The translations under genes and the position numbers were made by a program. Of a DNA stretch of 64,000 nucleotides, positions 18,088-25,195 are shown piece by piece. The notes under the pieces were generated by a model. That model saw only the letters and a program-made list of their open reading frames with translations. It ran no database searches and was not told the DNA's origin. The stretch's first letter is position 1. Each line of letters begins with the position of its first letter. The DNA lies in the NCBI RefSeq assembly GCF_032464895.1, contig NZ_JAWDIC010000001.1, positions 1,178,001-1,242,000 of the forward strand. Direction: 5' to 3'. Origin of the DNA: Phycicoccus sp. M110.8. Its GTDB lineage: Bacteria; Actinomycetota; Actinomycetes; Actinomycetales; Dermatophilaceae.

Positions 18088-18620
18088 GAGCCCGTCACCC
18101 CCTTCTCCTGCAGCACCAGGCGCAGGCTTCGCAGCCCGTAGTGCAGGCGGGACTTGACGGTGCCCTCGGGCACCCGCAGCTCGGCGGCGATCTCCGCCAC
18201 GCTCCTTCCCTCGTAGTAGGCGGCCGTGATGACCTGGCGGTGGTCACGCGACAGGCGGGACAGGCCGTCGGCGACCAGCCAGCGGTCGAGCACCTCGCCG
18301 GTCCGGTCGGCCTCCCCCGGGTCGAGCAGGTCGGCGCCGGTGAGCTCGTGCCGCGCGGCCGCGCTGCGCCACCGGTCCACCACGAGGTGGCGCACGACGG
18401 TGAAGAGCCACGCCCGCGACTGCGGGTCCGGGCGCTCGAGCAGGCCCGGGTCGCGCCAGGCCCGCAGCAGGGCCTCCTGCACGAGGTCCTCGGCGACCTG
18501 CGGGTCACGGGTCAGCCGCAGCGCGAACCGCCACAGCTCGGCGGCGTGCCGGTCGTGCAGCCCCTGCAGCACGGTCTCCCGCTGGTCCGGTTCCACCGCC
18601 TCTCCTTCACCCTCGCCCAC
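18084..18620 (-). CDS. ECF-family RNA polymerase sigma factor
   Basis: 178 residues. Region 2: ALRLTRDPQVAEDLVQEALLRAW and SRAWLFTVVRHLVVDRWR. Region 4: LSRDHRQVITAAYYEGRSVA, EIAAELRVPEGTVKSRLHYGLR. No extra C-terminal domain. Co-transcribed with the zinc-finger anti-sigma factor, the arrangement of SigK/SigL-like pairs in actinobacteria. Its promoter targets are not evident in the window. Confidence 0.93.
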   Translation of the reverse strand: MGEGEGEAVEPDQRETVLQGLHDRHAAELWRFALRLTRDPQVAEDLVQEALLRAWRDPGLLERPDPQSRAWLFTVVRHLVVDRWRSAAARHELTGADLLDPGEADRTGEVLDRWLVADGLSRLSRDHRQVITAAYYEGRSVAEIAAELRVPEGTVKSRLHYGLRSLRLVLQEKGVTGS

Positions 18621-18752
18621 GATTGTCGCGGTGGTGCACCGCGCTGGGAAGGACGAGACAGGGCCGCGTGTGGTTCACCACCTCCGCGGCCTGGCTGCCC
18701 CCGGCGCAGGGGTCGCGGTGAACCGAACGCGTGCGTGCCACGTTCCCCCGGC

Positions 18753-19199
18753 ATGGAGATCAACGGCCTGCCGGCACACCCCCTCCTCGTCCACCTCGTC
18801 GTCGTGCTCCTGCCGCTCAGCGCGGCCGGCGGCATCCTGGTGAGCACCTGGCCGGCGGCCCAGCGCAAGCTCGGTCTCCTCGTGCCGCTCGGCGCCGTCG
18901 TCGGCATGCTCGCCGTCCCGCTGACCACCCGTGCCGGACGCGACCTGGCCCGCCACTTCGGCAACCCGCCGTTCATCGCCCAGCACCAGAACTACGGCAA
19001 CCAGGTCCTGCCGTGGGCGATCGCCCTCGCCGCCACCACGACGCTGCAGTGGCTCGTGCTGCGTCGACCCAGGACGACCACCTCGAGGGCGCTCCGGGCG
19101 GCGCTGGGACTGGCCGTGGTCGTCAGCGCGGTCGGCACCGTCGTCATCGTCGTGCTCACCGGTGACTCCGGCGCGCGCGCCGTCTGGGGCTCCCGCTAG
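18753..19199 (+). CDS. DUF2231-type small membrane protein
   Basis: 148 residues with four hydrophobic helices. The N-terminal INGLPAHPLLVHLVVVLLPL is the recognisable DUF2231 start (G-x-P-x-HP-x-x-VH), followed by GLLVPLGAVVGMLAVPL, PWAIALAATTTLQWLV and ALGLAVVVSAVGTVVIVVLT. Members are predicted inner-membrane proteins of unknown role. The ATG at 18753 matches the family start. It is divergent from the ECF sigma gene (132 bp). Confidence 0.82.
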   Translation: MEINGLPAHPLLVHLVVVLLPLSAAGGILVSTWPAAQRKLGLLVPLGAVVGMLAVPLTTRAGRDLARHFGNPPFIAQHQNYGNQVLPWAIALAATTTLQWLVLRRPRTTTSRALRAALGLAVVVSAVGTVVIVVLTGDSGARAVWGSR

Positions 19200-19268
19200 G
19201 CGGGGCCAGCCGGGCCCAGGCGCTTCGTCGGCTCCAGATGCCTCGTCGGCACCGGGCCCCGGTTGGGC

Positions 19269-20294
19269 TCAGGCGCCGGCGGCGCGACGGACCGGCTGCT
19301 CGTCCTCGACGGGGGCGTACTCGGTGTCCGCGTCACCGACCAGGTCGGCCGAGGTGGGTGCGGGCCGGGTGACCCGGGCCTTCATCGTGTAGGTCGGGCG
19401 CGGGACCGGCACCGGGTCCCAGGTCAGCGGGATGTCGTCCTCGTCGACGAGCGGCCGAGCCGGGACGACGAGCTCCTCGACCGGCGCAGCAACCTCGACG
19501 GGCCCCGCGGACCGGGTCGCGTGGGCGGCCTCGACCGCCTGCACGTCGTAGAGCTCCGCCCCCCGGGCCACAGGTGAGCCGGCGACGGCCTCGACCGCCT
19601 CCTCGATCTCCTCCATGCCCTCGACCCGAGGAGTCGCAGCGACACCAGCGGGTGCAGCGGCACGAACGGGTGCAGGGACGCGAACGGGTGTGCGCGACTC
19701 CGCACGCTTCTGCGCCCAGCTCTCGGACGCGTCGACCGCACGCCGCTGCGGGCGGCCGGCGGCGCGGCGAGCGCGCTGCTCGGCCCGAGCCGAGGCCCGC
19801 ACCCAGCCGAATGAGCCCGCGATCGACAGCACCGGCACGAGCAGCGTCCACAGCGGCAGCAGCGACAGGGCCAGGAGGGGAAGGGTGACGACAGCGGTGG
19901 ACAGCGCCCCGAGCATGACCAGGGCGCGGGTGCGCCGGACGGACGCGGCAGGACGACCCGCCTGCTCGCCCTCGCGGGGGCCGCCTGCAGCCTCGGCGTG
20001 GTCGTCGGAGTGGCCGGAGGTCGCCGGCACCTGCGCGGAGGAGGCCGCACGCCGCAGGAGCAGCTGGCTGTATGCCGCGTGGGCCGTGGTCGCGGGCGCG
20101 TCCGAGCCGCCGGCAGCGGACGTCACCGGCTGCGGGTTGCGGCGCTCGAGGACGCGCATCGACTCCGAGAACTGGTCCACCGACTGGGCCGTCGCGAGGT
20201 GCTCGCGCCGACGGACCCAGTACTGGATGAAGTAGGCAGCCCAGACACCGATGATGACCACGAAGATGAGACTGCTGAGACCGCCTGGCTGCAC
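19269..20294 (-). CDS. sepX: Divisome membrane protein SepX/GlpR
   Basis: 341 residues from GTG 20294. The N-terminal helix LSSLIFVVIIGVWAAYFIQY is followed by WVRRREHLATAQSVDQFSESM, the conserved start of the SepX/GlpR family. A disordered region, a two-helix hairpin (ALVMLGALSTAVVTLPL, WTLLVPVLSIAGSFGWV) and a long acidic/proline-rich C-terminal tail follow. In Streptomyces SepX, and in Corynebacterium GlpR, bind the gephyrin-like Glp/MoeA protein and link it to FtsZ-based division. Here glp lies four genes upstream in the same operon, matching the corynebacterial order glpR-rimJ-glp-galU. Confidence 0.86.
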   Translation of the reverse strand: MQPGGLSSLIFVVIIGVWAAYFIQYWVRRREHLATAQSVDQFSESMRVLERRNPQPVTSAAGGSDAPATTAHAAYSQLLLRRAASSAQVPATSGHSDDHAEAAGGPREGEQAGRPAASVRRTRALVMLGALSTAVVTLPLLALSLLPLWTLLVPVLSIAGSFGWVRASARAEQRARRAAGRPQRRAVDASESWAQKRAESRTPVRVPAPVRAAAPAGVAATPRVEGMEEIEEAVEAVAGSPVARGAELYDVQAVEAAHATRSAGPVEVAAPVEELVVPARPLVDEDDIPLTWDPVPVPRPTYTMKARVTRPAPTSADLVGDADTEYAPVEDEQPVRRAAGA

Positions 20295-20304
20295 GGAGAA
20301 GACG

Positions 20305-20985
20305 TTAGGTCTCGCTCGGCTCCCCTCCGGGGAGGTGGGGCGGTGTGTCGCCAATGTGGCGGATGTGATCAGTGTGAATCCGCTCCAGGTACCGCTCGAG
20401 GAGGCTGTGCCCACCCAGGTCCTCGGTGGTCAGCGCGAAGGTCCGGTGGTCGCGCCAGGACCCCGAGATGTGCAGGTATGCCGCGCGCGTCCCCTCGTCG
20501 CGGAACCCCAGCTTGCGCACGACCGCGAGGCTGCGCGCGTTCTCCGGGCGGATGTTCACCTCGACCCGGTGCAGTCCCATGGTCTGCATGGCATGGTCGC
20601 CCGCGAGCGCCAGGGCCGTCGGCGCGACGCCGGCGCCGGCGACCCGCTCGTCGACCCAGTACCCCGCAGCCGCCGACAGCAGCGACCCCCAGGCGATCCC
20701 GAAGAGGACGACCTGCCCCACGAGCCGGCCGTCGAGCCGGATCGTCAGCGGCACCATCCGCCCGGCCCGGGCCTCGCCGTTGTAGTGACGGACCAGTCCG
20801 GCGAAGGACACCCGTTGCGGCTCGGCCTCGGGCGAGGTCGCCTCCCAGGGCCCGAGCCAGTTGCGGTTGCGGGAGCGAACCTCGATCCACTCGTCCTTGT
20901 CCCGGCGGCGCAGGGCGTCGAGCACGAGCGCCCGGCCGCCGGGCGTCTGGCCGTGCAGTTCGATCGGCCAGGCCGACCGGGACAT
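20305..20985 (-). CDS. rimJ: GNAT N-acetyltransferase, RimJ/RimL type
   Basis: 226 residues. RimJ/RimL-type GNAT core: VPLTIRLDGRLVGQVVLFGI, the wedge at AAAGYWVDERVAGAGVAPTA (acetyl-CoA loop), MQTMGLHRVEVNIRPENARS and KLGFRDEGTRAAYLHISG. Such enzymes acetylate N-terminal amines of proteins or small amines; the substrate here is unknown. Its ATG shares one base with the moaB stop (TGATG) and it ends 10 bp before sepX. The position between glp and sepX is conserved in actinobacteria. Confidence 0.85.
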   Translation of the reverse strand: MSRSAWPIELHGQTPGGRALVLDALRRRDKDEWIEVRSRNRNWLGPWEATSPEAEPQRVSFAGLVRHYNGEARAGRMVPLTIRLDGRLVGQVVLFGIAWGSLLSAAAGYWVDERVAGAGVAPTALALAGDHAMQTMGLHRVEVNIRPENARSLAVVRKLGFRDEGTRAAYLHISGSWRDHRTFALTTEDLGGHSLLERYLERIHTDHIRHIGDTPPHLPGGEPSET

Positions 20986-21482
20986 CAGTGGTCGCCGCCC
21001 CGGACCTGCGACACGGCGTGCCGCACCACGGGCTCGAGCACCTCGAGCGCGTCGCGGACCCCGCCGCTCGAGCCCGGGAGGTTCACGACCAGCGTCCGAC
21101 CGGCCAGGCCGGCGACCCCGCGGGACAGCATCGCCGTCGGCACGCCCTTGGCGACGCCGGCCGCCCGGATGGCCTCGGCGATGCCCGGCACCTCGCGGTC
21201 GAGGACCGCGCGGGTGGCCTCCGGTGTGCCGTCGGTGGGCGACAGTCCCGTGCCCCCGGTGGTGACGACCACGTCGGCGCCGGACGACAGGGCCGCCGAG
21301 AGCGCCTCGGCGACCTCGGGACCGTCGGGCACGACCGTCGGGTCCGCCACCTCGAAACCCCACTGCCGCAACGCCTCGACGACCAGCGGGCCGCCGCGGT
21401 CGGGGTAGACGCCGCCGGCCGCGCGGGTCGAGCACGTGATGACGACTGCGCGCCCGAGCGGCATGGCCGCCTGCTCGCTCAC
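20985..21482 (-). CDS. moaB: Molybdenum cofactor protein MoaB/Mog
   Basis: 165 residues, the single-domain MoaB/Mog fold that adenylates molybdopterin. Motifs: VITCSTRAAGG, VVTTGGTGLSPTDGTPEATR, and SRGVAGLAGRTLVVNLPGSSGGVRDAL broken across the C-terminal half. Length is typical. The GTG start overlaps the moaC stop (GTGA), so moaC-moaB-rimJ-sepX are translated as a coupled series. Confidence 0.9.
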   Translation of the reverse strand: MSEQAAMPLGRAVVITCSTRAAGGVYPDRGGPLVVEALRQWGFEVADPTVVPDGPEVAEALSAALSSGADVVVTTGGTGLSPTDGTPEATRAVLDREVPGIAEAIRAAGVAKGVPTAMLSRGVAGLAGRTLVVNLPGSSGGVRDALEVLEPVVRHAVSQVRGGDH

Positions 21483-21976
21483 GGCCCCTCCACCCAGTCG
21501 CCCGAGCGGCCCCCGGACTTCGCGGTGACCCGCACGTCGGTGATCCGCGCGTGCTTGTCCACGGCCTTGACCATGTCGATGAGGGCCAGGGCGCCGACGG
21601 CGACCGCGGTCAGGGCCTCCATCTCGATGCCCGTGCGGTCGGCGGTGCGCACCGTCGCCACGATGTCGACTCCGTCGTCGGCCACGGACAGGTCCACCTC
21701 GACGGCGTGCACGGCGATGGGGTGGGCGAGCGGGATGAGCTCGGGGGTGCGCTTGACCGCCTGGATGCCGGCGATCCGCGCCACGGCGAGCGCGTCGCCC
21801 TTGGGCACCTCCCCGTCCCTCAGCGCCGCCACGGCAGCCGCGGAGAGCAGCACCCGGCCGGCCGCGCTGGCCGAGCGGGCCGTCACCGCCTTGGCCGAGA
21901 CGTCGACCATGTGGGCCGACCCGTCGGCGCGCACGTGGGTCAGCCCGGAACGCGCGCTGCCGTCCCCGGACGTCAC
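21479..21976 (-). CDS. moaC: Cyclic pyranopterin monophosphate synthase
   Basis: 165 residues from GTG 21976, which overlaps the glp stop (GTGA); longer frames upstream are shadows of glp. MoaC signatures: LTHVRADGSAHMVDVSAKAV, LAVARIAGIQAVKRTPELIP, LAHPIAVHAVEVDL and the diagnostic IEMEALTAVAVGALALIDMV ending in KAVDK. It acts with MoaA in the first step of molybdopterin synthesis. No moaA is in the window. Confidence 0.93.
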   Translation of the reverse strand: MTSGDGSARSGLTHVRADGSAHMVDVSAKAVTARSASAAGRVLLSAAAVAALRDGEVPKGDALAVARIAGIQAVKRTPELIPLAHPIAVHAVEVDLSVADDGVDIVATVRTADRTGIEMEALTAVAVGALALIDMVKAVDKHARITDVRVTAKSGGRSGDWVEGP

Positions 21977-23193
21977 AGCCCCTCCCGGCCGAGCAGCGGC
22001 AGGCACTCGATCGCGTCGCCCGCCTGCACGGAGGTGACGTCCTCGGGGATCACGGCCAGGGCGTCGGCCGCGGCCAGGGCGCCGAGCATGTGCGAGCCCT
22101 GCCCGCCGGCCAGCCGGGCGGAGTCGCCGTCGAGGACGACCCGCAGGAACTCCATCTTCCCGGGCACCGAGGTGAACGGCTCGGACGCCACGGCCGGCAC
22201 GTAGCCCGGCGGGTAGGACGGCTCGGGCCGACCGGCCATCGCCCGCAGCGCAGGCGCGACGAAGACGTGGAAGGACACCAGGGCGCTGACCGGGTTGCCG
22301 GGCAGGGTGAACACCGGCACCTGCTCGTCGCCGAGCAGCCCGAACCCCTGGGGCATCCCCGGGCGCATCGCGACCTTGTCGAACTGCACGGTGCCGACGC
22401 GCGACAGCACCTCCTTGACCGTGTCGAACGCGCCCATCGACACCCCGCCCGTCGTGATGATCGCGTCGGCCCGGACCAGCTGGCCCTCGAGGGTGTCCAT
22501 CAGCTCGCGGGCGTCGTCCTTGACTCCCCCGACGCGGAAGGGCGTCGCCCCCACGGCCGTGACCGCCGCCGAGATCATCACCGAGTTGGAGTCGACGATC
22601 TGCCCGAAGCCCGGGGTCAACCCGACCTGCACCAGCTCGTCCCCCGTCGACAGCACGACGACCCGCGGTCGCGGCACCACCTTGAGCCGGGCGATGCCGG
22701 CCGCCGCCAGCAGGGCGATCTGTCCCGGCCCGAGCAGCGTCCCGCGCCGGAGCACGACGTCCCCCGCCTCGACGTCCTCGCCGGCCTCGCGGACGTGCTG
22801 GCCGACGACGGACCGCTGGCGCACCTGCACCCGGACGACGCCGCCGTCGGTGGCCTCCACGGGGACGACCGCGTCGGCCCCGCGCGGCATCGGCGCGCCG
22901 GTCATGATGCGCATCGTCTGGCCCTGGGCGAGGGACAGCGCGTGGGTGTTGCCGGCCGCGATGTCGTTGACGACGGGCAGGACGACCGGGTCCTCCGGGG
23001 TCGCCGACGCCACGTCGGCGGCGTGCACGGCATACCCGTCCATCGCGGAGTTGGTGAAGCCGGGCAGCGAGCCGCGGGCGGTGATGTCCTCGGCCAGGAC
23101 GCACCCCTGCGCATCGAGCACCCCGAGCTCGAACGGGCGGATGACCTTGACGGTGCCCATGATCCGCGACAGGTGCTGCTCGACCGAGATCAC
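21973..23193 (-). CDS. glp: Gephyrin-like molybdotransferase Glp (MoeA family)
   Basis: 406 residues from GTG 23193, overlapping the uridylyltransferase stop. MoeA domains in order: N-terminal domain with LPGFTNSAMDGYAV, domain II around IMTGAPMPRGADAVVPVE, the MPT-binding MogA-like domain (VVVLSTGDELV, IITTGGVSMGAFDTVK, FTLPGNPVSALVSF) and C-terminal domain IV. It may insert molybdate, but by synteny with sepX/glpR it fits the actinobacterial Glp that was recruited to cell division. Which function dominates cannot be decided from sequence. Confidence 0.9.
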   Translation of the reverse strand: MISVEQHLSRIMGTVKVIRPFELGVLDAQGCVLAEDITARGSLPGFTNSAMDGYAVHAADVASATPEDPVVLPVVNDIAAGNTHALSLAQGQTMRIMTGAPMPRGADAVVPVEATDGGVVRVQVRQRSVVGQHVREAGEDVEAGDVVLRRGTLLGPGQIALLAAAGIARLKVVPRPRVVVLSTGDELVQVGLTPGFGQIVDSNSVMISAAVTAVGATPFRVGGVKDDARELMDTLEGQLVRADAIITTGGVSMGAFDTVKEVLSRVGTVQFDKVAMRPGMPQGFGLLGDEQVPVFTLPGNPVSALVSFHVFVAPALRAMAGRPEPSYPPGYVPAVASEPFTSVPGKMEFLRVVLDGDSARLAGGQGSHMLGALAAADALAVIPEDVTSVQAGDAIECLPLLGREGL

Positions 23194-24602
23194 CGGCCGA
23201 CCTCCGCCGGCGACTCCTCGAGGCTGTCGTGCAGGACGGTGTCGTCGGCGATGGTCCGCGGCTCGTCCGCCTCGACCACGACGTCGCCCACGCAGCGCAC
23301 GCCCGCGCCGAACGTCACGTCACCGTGCACGACGAGCGACGTGCACTCGACCAGCGACGGCGCCCCGGCCGGGAACCGCTCGTCGAAGTCGCCGATCAGC
23401 GTGTAGTGGTCGTCGAGGTCCACGCGCGGGTCACGCCGGTCGCTCTGCGCCACCACCCGGGACAGCTCGTCGAACGCGAACAGGTCCGAGCGCAGCAGCA
23501 GCAGCTCGTTCGTCGTCTTCACCGGCCGGAACCGGCTGCGCGGGATCCGCAGGGCGCGCGACCCGGCGAACACCTCGATCGCCGTTCCCATCGCCGACTC
23601 GACCTGGATGACCGGCGTCGAGTCCTTGCGGCTGGGGTCCACGGTCTTGCGGTTGACGATGATCGGCAGGCCGAGCACGCCGTCGCTCTCGGTGAGCTTG
23701 GCCTCGAGCGCGTCGAGGTCGACCCACAGGTTGTTGGCGTGGAACAGCGGGTGGCGCTCGGTGTCCTGGAACCAGCGGTCGTCCTCCTCCGACACCATCG
23801 ACCGCTCGCGCAGCACGATGCGGCCGTCGGAGCGGCGGATCGCCAGGTGGCCGCCCTTGCGGTCGTTGGCGGTGCGGTCGCACACCTCCGACACGTACGG
23901 GATGCCCTCCTTGGCCATCCACACCGGCACGGTCGGGTCGCAGGTCGCGCCCAGGTTGTCGGAGTTCGAGAGGAAGACGTAGCGGAAGCCCTTGTCCCGC
24001 AACGCCTGCAGCACCCCACTGGCCAGCATCGCGACGTAGACGTCACCGTGGCCGGGCGGGCACCACTCGAGCTCGGGGTCGTCGGGCCACTCGACGGGGG
24101 TGAGGTCGTCGGCCCGCAGCTTCGGCTCGGCGTTCTGCAGGAAGTCCAGCGGCAGCCCCTCGACCTCGAGCTCGGGGTAGGCCGCCAGTGCCTCGAGCGA
24201 CGCCTCCCGGGTGCGGAACGAGTTCATGAGCAGCAGCGGCACCTCGACGCCGTACTCCTCGCGCAGCGCCAGCACCTGGCGGGCGATGACGTCGAGGAAC
24301 GTGCGGCCGTCGCGGACCTCCAGCAGCGACTTCGGGCCGGAGAGGCCCATGCTCGTCCCGAGCCCGCCGTTGAGCTTGACCACCGCCGTCCGCGACAGCG
24401 CCTCACGCCGCTCGTCCTCGGTCGCCTGCAGCTGCTCGAGCGAGGTCACCTCGCTCAGCGGCTCGATGTCCGACTCGGCGATCAGGCCGGTCGTCCCCTG
24501 CTCGAGCTGCTCGTAGTAGTGGGAGAAGACACGGATCGCGCGCTCGTCGACCCCGCGCTCCTCCAGCCGCTCCACGGCCGCTGCCAGACCAGATTGGCTC
24601 AT
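23190..24602 (-). CDS. galU: UTP-glucose-1-phosphate uridylyltransferase, eukaryotic-type (UDPGP family)
   Basis: 470 residues. The nucleotide loop is VKLNGGLGTSMGLSGPKSLL, the mark of the eukaryote-like UDPGP family rather than the 300-residue bacterial GalU. Further motifs: LLLMNSFRTREASLE, CPPGHGDVYVAML and FLSNSDNLGATCDPTVP, with a left-handed helix-like C-terminus (VVHGDVTFGAGVRCVGDVVV). It makes UDP-glucose for envelope polysaccharides and trehalose. It heads the galU-glp-moaC-moaB-rimJ-sepX operon and starts only 29 bp from the divergent cyclo-ligase gene. Confidence 0.93.
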   Translation of the reverse strand: MSQSGLAAAVERLEERGVDERAIRVFSHYYEQLEQGTTGLIAESDIEPLSEVTSLEQLQATEDERREALSRTAVVKLNGGLGTSMGLSGPKSLLEVRDGRTFLDVIARQVLALREEYGVEVPLLLMNSFRTREASLEALAAYPELEVEGLPLDFLQNAEPKLRADDLTPVEWPDDPELEWCPPGHGDVYVAMLASGVLQALRDKGFRYVFLSNSDNLGATCDPTVPVWMAKEGIPYVSEVCDRTANDRKGGHLAIRRSDGRIVLRERSMVSEEDDRWFQDTERHPLFHANNLWVDLDALEAKLTESDGVLGLPIIVNRKTVDPSRKDSTPVIQVESAMGTAIEVFAGSRALRIPRSRFRPVKTTNELLLLRSDLFAFDELSRVVAQSDRRDPRVDLDDHYTLIGDFDERFPAGAPSLVECTSLVVHGDVTFGAGVRCVGDVVVEADEPRTIADDTVLHDSLEESPAEVGR

Positions 24603-24631
24603 GCCAGCCACCCTAGTGCGACGATCAGGGC

Positions 24632-25177
24632 ATGGCTGGTGCGACCAAGGACGCCGAGCGCCGCCGCCTCGCGGCGCTGCGGCGCGAACGCGTGCCCGGG
24701 CGGGACCGGGCCAAGGACGCCGAGTCCCTCGAGCTCGGCGCCCTCGAGGTGGCGTATGCCGAGGGGCTGGGTCCCGGGGACTGGGTCGCGGCATACGAGT
24801 CTCTGGCGAGCGAGCCACCCACGGAGTCCCTCATCGGCGCCCTCGCGGCGCGGGGCATCCGCGTCATGGTCCCGGTGACGCTGCCGGACTGGGACCTGGA
24901 CTGGCGCGAGGCCGGGGACGACCGGCTGCTGGGCCGCGATGCCGTCGCGGACGCCCGGGTGGTGTTCCTGCCCGCGCAGGCGGTCGACCGCCACGGCACC
25001 CGGCTCGGGCGCGGCAAGGGCTGCTACGACCGCGCCCTGTCGCGCACCGCCGCCCGGACCGTCGCCCTCGTCCACCCGTGGGAGGTGCTCGACGAGGCCC
25101 TGCCGGCCGAGCCGCACGACCACCCGGTCGACGCGGCCCTCACCGCCGAGCAGGGCCTGGTCCGCCTGGGCAACTGA
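24632..25177 (+). CDS. 5-formyltetrahydrofolate cyclo-ligase
   Basis: 181 residues. The C-terminal signature DRHGTRLGRGKGCYDRALSR carries the ATP- and substrate-binding Gly/Arg/Lys/Tyr cluster, and DARVVFLPAQAVD precedes it. It converts 5-formyl-THF to 5,10-methenyl-THF using ATP. It is divergent from the UGPase gene with a 29-bp gap that must contain both promoters. The adjacency of cyclo-ligase, galU and glp is conserved in mycobacteria (Rv0992c-Rv0994, from memory). Confidence 0.92.
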   Translation: MAGATKDAERRRLAALRRERVPGRDRAKDAESLELGALEVAYAEGLGPGDWVAAYESLASEPPTESLIGALAARGIRVMVPVTLPDWDLDWREAGDDRLLGRDAVADARVVFLPAQAVDRHGTRLGRGKGCYDRALSRTAARTVALVHPWEVLDEALPAEPHDHPVDAALTAEQGLVRLGN

Positions 25178-25195
25178 CCGACCGACCGGGGCAGG

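Noticed and set aside
23190-24602. Bacterial-type GalU
   Set aside because: KLNGGLGTSMG and the 470-residue length are those of the eukaryote-like UDPGP family.
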